Below are positions 11,160 to 21,197 of a stretch of 64,000 nucleotides of DNA, one piece after another. Position 1 is the stretch's first letter. Every line of letters begins with the position of its first letter. The position numbers and the translations under genes are program-made. Below the pieces are notes generated by a model that saw only the letters and a program-made list of their open reading frames with translations, was not told where the DNA came from and ran no database searches. Source of the DNA: Takakia lepidozioides (Eukaryota; Streptophyta; Takakiopsida; Takakiales; Takakiaceae); the NCBI GenBank assembly GCA_030704615.1, contig CM060733.1, positions 42,530,001 to 42,594,000 on the forward strand, in the 5' to 3' direction.

Positions 11160-13500
11160 AAATGCAAATGCGGCCCCGCATTTCCGTTAAGTACCATCCT
11201 GAAGCTACACATACCGTACTTGTTGGACAAAAATGCGGCACCGCATTTCCGTTCCACCTTCACAGACCTTAGTTGTTGAACGGAAATGCGGTGCCGCATT
11301 TCCGGTCTGGAGAGTATTAAGGTCTGACACGGATGGAAATGCGGCACCGCATTTCAGTTCCCGTGGTTCATGATTTTCAATCAGAACGGAAATGCAGTAC
11401 CACATTTCCGTTCCACCTTCACATACCTTAGTTGTTGAATGGAAATGCCGTGCCGCATTTCCGTTCTAGAGAGTATGAAGGTCTCACCCGGACGGAAATA
11501 CGGTGCCGCATTTCCGTCCCACAGCTCCATGCCACACATACAAAACGGAAATGCAGCGCCGCATTTCCGTTCTGGAATGTCGGAAGGTGCGACTCAGGCG
11601 GAAATGCGGTGCCGCATTTCTGTTCCCGTGGTTCATGATTTTCAATCAGAGCAGAAATGCGGTATCGCATTTCCGTTCCACCTTCACATACCTTAGTTGT
11701 TGAACGGAAATGTCGTGCCGCATTTCCGTTCTGGACAGTATGAAGGTCTCACCTGGATGGAAATACGGTGCCGCATTTTGGTCCCACAGCTCCATGCCTC
11801 ACATACAAAACGGAAATGCGGCGCCGCATTTCTGTTCCGATGGTTCAAGATTTTCAGTCAGAACGGAAATGCGGTACCGCATTTCCGTTCTGGAGAGTAT
11901 GAAGGTCTCACCTGGACGGAAATAAGGTGCGGCATTTCCATCCCACAGCTCCATGCCTCACATACAAAACGGAAATGCAGCGCCGCATTTCCGTTCTGGA
12001 ATGTCGGAAGGTGCGACTCAGACGGAAATGCGGCACCGTATTTCAGTTCCCGTGGTTCATGATTTTCAATCAGAACGGAAATGTGGTACCGCATTTCCGT
12101 TCCACCTTCACATACCTTAGTTTTTGAACGGAAATGTCGTGCCACATTTCCGTTCTAGAGAGTATGAAGGTCTCACCTGCACGGAAATACGGTGCCGCAT
12201 TTCGGTCCCACAGCTCCATGCCTCACATACAAAACGGAAATGCGGCGCCGCATTTCCGTTCTGTAATGTCAGAAGGTGCGACTCGGACGGAAATGCGGTA
12301 CCGCATTTCAGTTCTAGAGAGAATGAAGGTCTCAACCGGATGTAAATGCGGTGCCGCATTTCCGTCCCTCAGCTCCATGCCTCAGATACAGAACGGAAAT
12401 GTAGCGCCGCATTTCCGTTTTGGAATGTCGAAAGGTGCGACTCGGACGGAAATGCGGCACCGCATTTCAATTCCCGTGGTTCATGACTTTCAATCAGAAC
12501 GGAAATGCGGTACCGCATTTCTGTTCCACCTTCACATACCTTAGTTGTTGAACGGAAATGTCGTGCCGCATTTCCGTTCTGGAGAGTATGAAGGTCTCAC
12601 CTGGACAGAAATACGGTGCCGCATTTCGGTCCCACAGCTCCATGCCTCACATACAAAACGGAAATGCGGCGCCGCATTTCCATTCTGTAATGTCGGAAGG
12701 GGCGACCCAGACGGAAATGCGGTGCCGCATTTCTGTTCCGATGGTTCAAGATTTTCAGTCAGTCCGGAAATGCGGTACCGCATTTCCGTTCTGGAGAGTA
12801 TGAAGGTCACAACCGGACGGAAATGCGGTGCAGCATTTCCGTCCCTCAGCTCCATGCCTCACATACAAAACGGAAATGCGGCGCCGCATTTCTTTTCTGG
12901 AATGTCGGAAGGTGCGACTCGGACGGAAATGCGGTGACGCATTTTAGTTCCGATGGTTCAAGATTCTCAGTCAGAACGGATATGCGGTAACCGTTCTGGA
13001 GAGTATGAAGGTCTCACCTGGGTGACGCATTTCAGTTCCGATGGTTCAAGATTCTCAGTCAGAACGGATATGCGGTACCCGTTCTGGAGAGTATGAAGGT
13101 CTCACCTGGATGGAAATAAGGTGCCGCATTTCCGTCCCACAGATCTATGCCTCACATACAAAACAGAAATGCGGCGCCGCATTTCCGTTCTGGAATGTCG
13201 GAAGGTGCGACTCGGACTGAATTGCGGTGCCGCATCTTAGTTCCCATGGTTCTTGATTCTCAATCAGAACGGAAATGTGGTACTGCATTTCCGTTCCACC
13301 TTCACATACCGTACTTGTTGGATGGAAATGCGGCACCGCATTTCTGTTCTGGAGAGTATAAAGGTTTCCCCCGGACGGAAACTCGGTGCCGCATTTCCGT
13401 CGCATTGGTGCATGACTATGATGCAAAACGGAAATGCGGCGCCGTATTTCCGTCCAACAGCAATCGAAAGTATCACTCCGGACGGAAATGCGGAACCTCA
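11160..13500. repeat. Palindrome array 1b, 53-bp period, 265-bp higher-order unit
   Basis: About forty copies of the palindrome with arms CGGAAATGCGG and its complement. Successive centres from 11,239 to 11,822 fall at 11,239.5, 11,292.5, 11,345.5, 11,398.5 and so on, exactly 53 bases apart. The 31-base spacers are not unique: five types recur in order, recognisable by TTCCACCTTCACATACC, GAGAGTATGAAGGTC, CAGCTCCATGCCTCACA, GAATGTCGGAAGGTGCG and CGTGGTTCATGATTTTC. This gives a 5 x 53 = 265-base higher-order repeat. Deletions disturb it near 12,970-13,090. The array ends in a half palindrome at about 13,480-13,497, just before the transposase at 13,664. Confidence 0.95.
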
Positions 13501-13663
13501 ATGGGTTGCATTGTTCCGAAACAACACAATTGCGGCATGTTTTAATGAGCACAACATGGTTGTCTGACCGTTTTAACTAAAAGTCCTGGCACTTTTCAGT
13601 GCGAACGTTTATGTCTGCACCGCGAATACTGCTGGATCCACCCTCAGGAGAAACTGTCAGGAG

Positions 13664-14480
13664 ATGTTATTTCGTCGCCGAATCGGCCATCATTGTCATA
13701 CTTACTGGATATGGAATCACACCTCCCACCTTCATGCATGTAGCTTGAAACAATACTTTCCACTTCAATGTGCGACTTCCAATCGTCGATGGATTCCGCA
13801 GATCCACTTACATGGTGCCTGTGAGCCTTGGTCTGTCGCTATACTAAACCTCGCACTTGCCAACTTCGTGCGGTCTTCGATGGCTCTGAATTCCTACGCT
13901 ATAGTTTGCTGTCCTCCGCAACTTGGGAGAGCCTGGATCCCAAACGAGGGAGGACTTTGCAGAGTGACTGAAACTTACCTTTGTTCCAAATTCAAGCACA
14001 AACCGGGCACAGTTTATTTGGAAGAAGAAAGGAAGGATGTTCCTGGACAGGTTGATGAGACCATTGTCGTGGTAGGTAACGACGGAGGTTGCGGAATCGA
14101 ATGGCACGTACCCCCATCAGACAACATCTTGTACCGAGCTGTGGGAATGCTCATTCCCTTTCCGAATCAGTCGCTGCCCACACCATCCACAAAGGAGTCG
14201 GGAAACCGACAGGCGGCCACTGCCAATAGAGAGGTATGCAACGATAATCATTCCCGACCTGGACCGTCAAGACCCTCCATAGCTTCTCGTGTGGACGTAT
14301 TCGACATTTCCGACGAGGAAGATGAGTGCATTGAGGTTCCCATGTCCTCCACACGGTCGTTCAAATCCGACATGGACGTCTCTGCAGGTGCTACGTATGT
14401 ACCCTCGAGCATAACTCCAACCCGGTCCATTGTGCAGCTCCTACGGCAACATCACCTCGATGGTTCTCGCTCCAAGCTGG
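13664..14480 (+). pseudogene. DDE-type transposase of element 1, N-terminal half
   Basis: This is the N-terminal region of the element 1 transposase, continued at 47,260 after Ty3-A is removed. It aligns with 33,671-34,330 of element 2 through spaced blocks (V..G..D....VVG..G...W.V.P....YR..G). It also shares a hydrophobic-acidic stretch, VFDISDEEDE here and FVTLSDSSSED there, which resembles a SUMO-interacting motif. The reading frame runs to SRSKL at 14,480, where the LTR starts. Across the insertion it reads SKL then AALNYAKFLVRKVTYLPP, matching the element 2 block SELRFVDWESLPVQRVQYVP. The far N-terminus is poorly conserved and the start is uncertain. Confidence 0.55.
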
Positions 14481-15326
14481 TGTTAGAGGGCTGCTTGGGA
14501 CTTAGACCTTTTACGGGTTCTGTGGGGTACCCTTAATTTTTACGCAAACTGAGACCAATATGAGCCTTAGGGGTGGCAGCAGCAGGCTTTAGGGGGGTTA
14601 CACAGCCTGACACAGCTTTACACATCCCGGCACAGCCCGACACAGCCTTACACAGCCAGTCACAGCTCGGCACAACTTGACACATCCTGTCACAGTACAT
14701 GGGGAACTGTTATCATTGGCAGGGAACGACTGTGAGGGAAGGACATCTGCATAAGGAACGTGTTACTACAGGGATGACGGTTAATTAGTTAGGTGGTTAG
14801 AACAACTTGCGGGCAGATAAGGGGAGCGGCAACGGAAAGAGGGGACACTTCACGGAGAGCGCTTCTTGGTCATGGAGGGGAGGAGATCAGGCGGAGAGCA
14901 AGAACGAGAGCACGGAGAAGGAGGAGAGATGAACAGTAGATGCTTATTACATGCAGAGCTGTAGTGATACTGTAGGGCGGATTAAAGTCACCTTGACATT
15001 GGTCTAGTACCTGATAAATCATAATCTGATACTTATTCAATACAAGCACACTGTGTAGAGTGACATGAGTGAAGCTGTGAAATGAATGCATGATTAATTG
15101 GAATTACGTAGATACTGAAGCAATCTGATGCTTCAGTATCAGATAAGGTGAATTGATAACATGAAGGCAAGAAGGAATACAAATGGGAAGCACAACCATG
15201 ATTCACTAGCTGTAGGTCATGACTGATTGTACTGAGCGGGCTGAGTGCTTAGAAATATCCAACTCTTCTATCTTGGAGTTTCCACCTCGCATAGCGAAGG
15301 GATGGGTGAGTAAAAGCCGTTCGACA
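14481..15326 (+). repeat. 5' LTR of Ty3-A
   Basis: 846 bases, TG...CA ends, closely similar to 46,381-47,259. A CACAGCC-rich minisatellite lies at about 14,598-14,690. The 3' LTR has a longer version of that repeat, which accounts for most of the length difference. Confidence 0.93.
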
Positions 15327-15914
15327 TTTGGCGACCATACTGGGGAACTGGGTCATGAACAGCCAGATGTGACAGGCATCTGGTGGGATCATGGTGGATG
15401 GAGAATTAAAGAATTTGATGTGAATCAAATTCCCTGTGAAACTGAGAAGGAAAGATTGTCCAAACAATTCTTTCAGAGGTTCTTGGAATTGCCAGACGGT
15501 TGTAAAGAAAACATTCTTAAGAGAGTGCATGATGCTGACCCTGAGTGGGGTCTGGAGAAAGGGGTGATAAAGATTTATCAGGTGGCGTGTAGAGGAAGAG
15601 CACGTTGGTTACCAACACTAGTTTATGTGATAGCATTGCTATCCATTAAGCGAGTAGAGTTTGAAGGCTGGGAGGAGAGGAAGGTGAATATTTATACTCA
15701 TATGCATGAAGAGCTTGTACTGGTAAAGAATTGGATTCCAAAGGATATTTTGTGGATCAAACTCACACCAAGAACAGCTTTCCAGACTTGTTTGCCATAT
15801 GGTTATATGGTAACGGAGACTTCTAGTATAGCTAAGGGTGCATTGAAGCTTGAAAGAAACCCAGGCATATACGAGAGATACTATAGAAGAGAGTTTTGGT
15901 TATTGCCACATTAA
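15219..15914 (+). CDS. Extra ORF upstream of gag in Ty3-A
   Basis: A frame open for 231 codons that begins inside the LTR; the meaningful part is probably 15,330-15,914, and no start codon is clearly preferred. Features include KQFFQRFLELPDG, a Trp-rich GIWWDHGGW near the start and RYYRREFWLLPH at the end. Ty3-B carries the same ORF with two stops (49,292-49,873). An ORF ahead of gag is known in some Tat-lineage elements. I recognise no domain, and its role is unknown. Confidence 0.5.
   Translation: MTDCTERAECLEISNSSILEFPPRIAKGWVSKSRSTFGDHTGELGHEQPDVTGIWWDHGGWRIKEFDVNQIPCETEKERLSKQFFQRFLELPDGCKENILKRVHDADPEWGLEKGVIKIYQVACRGRARWLPTLVYVIALLSIKRVEFEGWEERKVNIYTHMHEELVLVKNWIPKDILWIKLTPRTAFQTCLPYGYMVTETSSIAKGALKLERNPGIYERYYRREFWLLPH
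15327..15347 (+). promoter_or_regulatory. Primer-binding-site-like sequence of Ty3-A
   Basis: TTTGGCGACCATACTGGGGA starts directly after the 5' LTR. It has the TTTGGCG...GGGGA pattern common at this place in plant Ty3 elements. The same position in Ty3-B (49,286) reads TTTGGCAACCATACTGGGGA. Confidence 0.6.
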
Positions 15915-16027
15915 AGAAATGAAAGACATGGGACATGAGTGATGAAAGAGAAGCTAGACTCCAGAGATATTCAGCAAAAAGAGAAAGTTATCTAAAAGCT
16001 AATCATCCATATCTTTGGGAGAGAGGA

Positions 16028-16801
16028 TGTAGTGTGAATGCAGGGGAGTGACATTACATTTTGGCTTCACCGTTAAGACCCTGCATCACTATAATGGGAG
16101 GGCCATCATACCAACTGCAAGAGGGATATATCCCTCCATACAGGTAATTTTGTGGGCATACTGTACTCATGCGTTGCCAAAATAAAAATGGCTAAGTTGT
16201 GACCATGCATTTTTCATCCATGCGATGAACGTTTTCGTCACTGATGCTCAACCTAAAATCCGCGAGGAAGGAAGAACGAAGAGGAAGGTGACGGGCGATT
16301 CGTAGCAGCTGCCGCGAGCTGTGGTGTTGACAGGGCAGTCTGTGTTGAGAGGTTGTACCTGCGCTGTGGGACTTCGCTTGGTTTAGAGGGCAGCATTAAG
16401 TGCCTTTCCTTTATTACCAAGCAGGGTTTATGAACGATGAATTTGATTTCAGCATTGCATCAGGATATGAACGACTTAAGCCCTTTTGTTGAAAGAAAAA
16501 GAGAGATGTTGGGGTATTCAGGTTGAATCTGAAGAAGGGATGAGAGCTGTTTTGGGAAATGGGATCTTTTAAAAGAAAGGGGTAGTGTGAAGGGTTGAGT
16601 ATTGACGGGGAGAAGAGAGAGAGAGAGATAGAGAGACTGATGAAAGGGATGGTTTTGCCTTGTGAGACCAAGGATGACTTCATGGCTGGCTGCACTGGAT
16701 GCCTGGCGGAGTGTGCATTTGCATTACGTGATAGATGGGCTGTATGTGAAGAAGTAAGGAGCATGTAGACATAGACAGAGATAGAGAAACAGACGAGAAA
16801 A

Positions 16802-16877
<76 letters not shown>

Positions 16878-17407
16878 GCTGCTCAGCAAAAAGGGTTGAT
16901 GGGGGGATGGCCAACTTGGGGAGATTGAGATGAAGAAAGCATGAATCCTGAAGGAAAACCAGTGCCCCTGCAGTTTATGAAGATCTGAGCTGTCTCCCTC
17001 TAAATCTGTGTCACCATTACAAAAAGGGATTTCCGACATGTCACTGCTCAAGGGGTTCACATTAAGGGTCGTATTCACCGCTGCCATTGGGCTGCTTGCA
17101 TCACATAAAAGATCACGCCAACACTGTTGGCACAGTGAGCATAGGGCAGGCTGTTGCATAGAAGTAGAACCGAGGGCAAGAACAAACCAAAGACTCCCAT
17201 CCATGTCTTCTCTTCCGCTGCGGCGTGGATGAGGATTCCGCAAACTCTGATCACGAACGAACCTGAAGGAAAAACCCATATAGCCTCATGACGATGGTTG
17301 GACAGAAAAGAGAACGCTCCTTTCCTTTGCCCTGATACTTCAACAGGGACGAGTAGGAGGAGTACAGATTTAGGATTAACCAGAAGGGGATTCACGCCCC
17401 TTCTTTT
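16028..17407 (+). repeat. 5' LTR of nested LTR element (internally deleted)
   Basis: Matches the 3' LTR except that about 900 bases present at 21,576-22,505 are replaced by a few tens of unrelated bases near 16,405-16,445. The last nine bases (CACACTACA) before the primer site are also missing. A long GA/CT microsatellite lies at 16,806-16,878. Confidence 0.85.
16806..16878. repeat. (GA)n microsatellite in LTR
   Basis: Nearly pure GA dinucleotides for about 70 bases. The counterpart in the 3' LTR (22,866-22,900) is much shorter, so the tract expanded or contracted after insertion. Minus-strand Ser-Leu ORFs across it are artefacts. Confidence 0.95.
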
Positions 17408-17420
17408 GGTATCAGAGCAG
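17407..17420 (+). promoter_or_regulatory. Primer binding site, initiator Met tRNA type
   Basis: TGGTATCAGAGC directly follows the 5' LTR. This is the usual plant LTR-element site complementary to the 3' end of initiator methionine tRNA. Confidence 0.85.
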
Positions 17421-17474
17421 GCCGGTCTTTGATCCGGGAAATGTAGGATTTAGTGTAGCAAGATAGGGGAGTGA

Positions 17475-19802
17475 TTGCGAGCAATGGTGACTAACATTCC
17501 ATTTTACGGGAAGGAGGATGAGGATGTTTGCAGCTGGATCCAGAATCTGAAAAGGGATGGAGAAATCCGGAGCTATGATAAGCACAAGTTATTTGTATCG
17601 GCATGGCTGAATCTCAAGGGACGGGCAGATACTTGGCATCGTATACAAAAACCAAGGCCCATGAACTGGCATGATTTTCAAGTAGCCATAATCTTGAAAT
17701 TTGGAGGAGAAGATCAATCAAGTAAGAATGAAGTGATGTTAGCAAGGAAGTTTGATGAGATAGATACCAATGTGGAAGAGTCTGTTACAGGGATGGAAGA
17801 GAAATTATCTCTGATTGAGAAGGATAAGCACAACAGGTTCACACCTGTGAGTTCTATTGATCATAAACCTATACCAGATCACAAAACAATGTCACGGAGG
17901 TGCTTTAGGGAGAAGAACCACACCAGTGAAGTCCCTGCAATGCTTCCTCGAGTTCTCAACTTGAACAAAACAAGGCAGCAAGTAGAGTGTTGCACTGCAT
18001 GTCCATCAAGACAGAATCAGATCCGAAGTGAAAAGAATCACCGGCTGGGGCTGCAAATGGGAACATGTGGAATGCAAGATTCAGGCTGTGAAATGTTGGA
18101 ACAATGGGAGTCGAAGAGCAGCAGAAGGATGGAATTCGAATGTGTAAGCTCTCTTGGCACAAACGTTGTGAATGTGTTTTGTGATGTGGAAGAAGAGATC
18201 TTGGAAGATATCTTTTGTTCAACAGAGAGTCAATCAGGTGTCAATGAAGAGTGTGCACCTAGATTGCAAGTTCCTGTGCAGATCCTAAGGTCTTCTACAA
18301 AGGCACATGTAGATCAAGACATGCTTGGGGAGTATGGGCATAGTGTTGCCAACTCACCAAGGATTAGTGGTACAACCTGTGAAGTGAGTGTCTTGAGAGA
18401 CGAAGATGACAAGGAGTCTTGGGCAGATCTGATGGAATGGGTGGAGGAAGAGTATGGGCAGAGCGTCACCAACTCGCCAAGGATTGGTGGTACAACCTGT
18501 GAAGTGAGTGTCTTGAGAGACGAAGATGACAAGGAGTCTTGGGCAGATCTGATGGGATGGGTAGAGGAAGAGTGTACATTGCTCGCTCAAACGAGAAAGG
18601 GTCTGGATCAAGATGCACCTCTGGAATCAGACATAAAGGATGCACAGTTGGAGATAGAGCAAGACATGCGGAAAAAATGTGGAACCAAGCAAGAGTTAGA
18701 AGCAAGGGATGATTGTCTTGATCATGATACCGCCACCACACCAATATACAGAAATCTTGATGTCATCAACGACAACGTGCAAGGGTTGTGTGGTCAAAAT
18801 TTATTGAGTGAAGAAGAGTTCAGAAGTAGGAAGTTTCAGTTGCACGACCAATGCTATGTAGATGGGCAGGTCACTGCCTTTTGTTCATCCAAGAAGGGTC
18901 ATATGGAGTGTAAAGAAAGACACACATGTGGACACCAATTGGGAATGGGAGGAGTGAGATGTGCGCAATGCAAGACAAAGGAGGACAATGAACCTGAATA
19001 CAAAAGGAGTTCGGAACACTCAAGTAAAGGAGGACATACGACCAATATAGCACATGAGAAGGATGACAAGGAAGATGGTATGTCTAAGTGGATGTTGGTT
19101 GAGTGCACAAGAGACATCAGCTTGCATGACAACTTGGGATCAGATGTGAGTCCGCTGAAATCACCAGTTCGTGCCAAAAGCCAGAGTGTCTCTCCAGCCC
19201 TTGAAACTGTAGATGTTGATACAAGGAAACTTGAATTCCCACCCACAAAACAAAGGATGGGAGATTTGAGTACCGTTCACAAGAAAGATTTGAAATCTTC
19301 TCACGGTTCAACACTCTTGTTGTGGAAAATGGGGAAACTAGCAGCAAAGTTTGACTCTCTTAGAGAGATGCATCTTGGGATGGAGAGGATGCATAGGGAT
19401 CAGAAAGAGAAGGTTGGCCTTTCTGCTGAGAAGACCCTGGTTGACCTGATAACGTTCAGAGGTCAGCCAATGAACTATGCCCAGCAAAGGGTATGGGATC
19501 CGGGTACACGAGGACATCTGAGAATGCTCAGTGCAAGCTCAAGCATTAAAGTGAAGGAGCTGCATGTCTTGTATGGGAGGCAGCTCATGACAAGTCATGT
19601 CTCTGTAGAGAGTAATCTGCAGCCTATGGAGCTGAAAAAACAAGAGCAGAGCAGCTCTGGAACAGCCGCTCCACCAAGTGACAGTTTGATTGAGGAAAGA
19701 AGTGGAGAAGGTTGTGAAAAGGGTGACTCGGTGGTGCTGTATGAAGGTAATGTGCCATCATCCCCAAGCATACCTAGATCATTGGCATCACATGGGTGCT
19801 AA
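17475..19802 (+). CDS. Gag-like protein of the nested LTR element
   Basis: An open frame of 775 codons. Residues 1-110 look like a retrotransposon gag core: PFYGKEDEDVCSWIQNL, LKGRADTWHRI, FQVAIILKFGG. The rest is low in recognisable domains. It holds a perfect-looking tandem duplication of about 43 residues (18,325-18,450 and 18,451-18,570; core NSPRI(S/G)GTTCEVSVLRDE). Scattered Cys/His pairs are present (HTCGHQLGMGGVRCAQCK near 18,930), but no regular zinc knuckle. It overlaps the next frame by about 110 bases, so the two may once have been one reading frame now split by a shift. Capsid formation is the likely role of the N-terminus; the remainder may be captured host sequence. Confidence 0.55.
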   Translation: MRAMVTNIPFYGKEDEDVCSWIQNLKRDGEIRSYDKHKLFVSAWLNLKGRADTWHRIQKPRPMNWHDFQVAIILKFGGEDQSSKNEVMLARKFDEIDTNVEESVTGMEEKLSLIEKDKHNRFTPVSSIDHKPIPDHKTMSRRCFREKNHTSEVPAMLPRVLNLNKTRQQVECCTACPSRQNQIRSEKNHRLGLQMGTCGMQDSGCEMLEQWESKSSRRMEFECVSSLGTNVVNVFCDVEEEILEDIFCSTESQSGVNEECAPRLQVPVQILRSSTKAHVDQDMLGEYGHSVANSPRISGTTCEVSVLRDEDDKESWADLMEWVEEEYGQSVTNSPRIGGTTCEVSVLRDEDDKESWADLMGWVEEECTLLAQTRKGLDQDAPLESDIKDAQLEIEQDMRKKCGTKQELEARDDCLDHDTATTPIYRNLDVINDNVQGLCGQNLLSEEEFRSRKFQLHDQCYVDGQVTAFCSSKKGHMECKERHTCGHQLGMGGVRCAQCKTKEDNEPEYKRSSEHSSKGGHTTNIAHEKDDKEDGMSKWMLVECTRDISLHDNLGSDVSPLKSPVRAKSQSVSPALETVDVDTRKLEFPPTKQRMGDLSTVHKKDLKSSHGSTLLLWKMGKLAAKFDSLREMHLGMERMHRDQKEKVGLSAEKTLVDLITFRGQPMNYAQQRVWDPGTRGHLRMLSASSSIKVKELHVLYGRQLMTSHVSVESNLQPMELKKQEQSSSGTAAPPSDSLIEERSGEGCEKGDSVVLYEGNVPSSPSIPRSLASHGC

Positions 19803-21177
19803 TGGCCTTGAAGAGTGCTTTGACATTGTAACTGAAGGAGCTAAGGCTATGCCAGCAGATGCAATTCAGAGAGGCAATGAGCTTTCTACAGATGCTGGAG
19901 ATGAAGGAGAGAAGCCCAAACAGGTGACGTTCCTGTGTGTGTTGAATGCATGTGCGAACCTGGCAGACCGGGTAAAAGGCGAAGAGGTCCATGATGACAG
20001 TATCAAATCTGGTATTGCACCAGATATCATTATGGAGACTGCCATTGTTGACAGGTATGCCAAACGTGGGAGCATGAATGCACAACATGTGTGTGACAAT
20101 GTGTCTCACAGAAAAGTGGGGCCATGGAGAGTAATGGTTGCAGGTTATGCCCAGCATGGCTCTGAAGCACAGACCCTGCAACTGTTTGAACAAATGGAGC
20201 AGGAAGGTATGCCACCCAATCTGCTCTCATGGAGTGCAATGATTTCAGGATATGCCCAGCATGGTTGTGAAATTCAGGCTCAGGAGATGGATGGGCAGTT
20301 GATGTGGGAGGCTATGAAGCCTACCCATGTCACGATCACTTCTACTTGCAAGGCATACACCAGCCCTGAATCTCTTAAAGAGGGCAGGCTGGTTGAAAGG
20401 GAAGAAGGAAGGCATGGTAACCAGAGGGTTGCCCATGACTTGCCACCAACAATACAAATGAAATTGCAGCCTGCTGTTGAGGACAACCTGCATGCAGGAA
20501 ATGAGGCAGTACGAAAGGTGCAAGTGTCGATGGGAGCACAAGTGGTAGCTGAGATTCAAAACAAGGAGCCAGGGAGCAACAACAAAATTGGGAAACGCTG
20601 GTTTGTGTGGGAAGGAGATCAGGACCTGCCTGGCATGAACTACAAGAAGAGGAAGAAGGCATTGTCACAAATTGGATTTGCTCTGGCCGGCGGAACAAAT
20701 GGACAGCCGGGACACTGTCACTTAAACAAGAGAGGCTGGACGACGATGCAAGCTCAGGGATGGAGCACGAAAACTGTGGCCAAGGAAGAAGGCCATGAAA
20801 TTGGCATGATGAGTTGCATGGAAACCAGGTGGTGGTGTCAGTTTGAGAACAACCCTGCTCGCACCAGCCAGACAGAAGTGGCCATGAAGATTATGAGCAG
20901 AGAGGGGTTTCCCTTTGCTGAAGGCCAAGGCATGACAATCAAAAACAATATTATGAACGGACCTCTCCAAGATATCTGGAGCAGAAACAGAAGGGGAATT
21001 AACACAATGTACCTATTGGGAGTACCTTATGATCCTGGAAGGGAAGCTGCACGCAAATGCAGGCTAAGAGATGGGGCAAACAAGGAATGGGTAAGAAGTA
21101 GGCGAGATTTGAAACCATTCATACCACCAGTGGGTGGTCAGCCAGTGAAGGTGGTCAGTGAGGACCCTGACACTTAA
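19690..21177 (+). pseudogene. Captured PLS-type PPR fragment inside the LTR element
   Basis: The open frame has 495 codons. Residues about 75-200 are degenerate pentatricopeptide repeats: VTFLCVLNACANL...GEEVHDDSIKSG, IIMETAIVDRYAKRGSMNAQHV, VMVAGYAQHG...LQLFEQMEQEGM, PNLLSWSAMISGYAQHG. PPR proteins bind organellar RNA, and PLS arrays of this kind are typical of land-plant RNA-editing factors. Only about four units remain, with decayed positions such as DRYAKRG for DMYAKCG. No DYW or E domain follows. The C-terminal half is unrecognised. A host exon was probably carried off by the retroelement; it is unlikely to work as an editing factor. Confidence 0.7.
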
Positions 21178-21197
21178 AAAGGGAGACACACTACATA

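Larger units (their letters stand above)
4419..14480. mobile_element. Element 1, large DNA transposon, left part
   Basis: Grouped by content: a minus-strand ParB-like/methylase gene (6,751-10,814), palindromes with TGCG-N4-CGCA core from about 4,420 to 13,500, and a plus-strand transposase that starts at 13,664, is interrupted by Ty3-A at 14,481 and resumes at 47,260-48,305. The order methylase (minus), palindromes, transposase (plus) matches element 2. The left end was not found; 4,419 is simply the first palindrome. The right end is lost beyond the Ty3-B insertion. Stretch 10,815-11,160 shows nothing I recognise and probably holds the promoter of the minus-strand gene. Confidence 0.6.

Noticed and set aside
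11160-13500. CRISPR-like regular palindromic repeats with constant spacer length
   Set aside because: Spacers recur in a fixed order of five, no cas genes are present, and introns and LTR elements show a eukaryotic genome.
16414-17279. Minus-strand ORFs with long Ser-Leu runs in the LTR
   Set aside because: Produced by the (GA)n microsatellite; present in both LTRs.
19690-21177. Functional RNA-editing PPR gene
   Set aside because: Only about four decayed units, no E or DYW domain, and it lies between LTRs of a retroelement.
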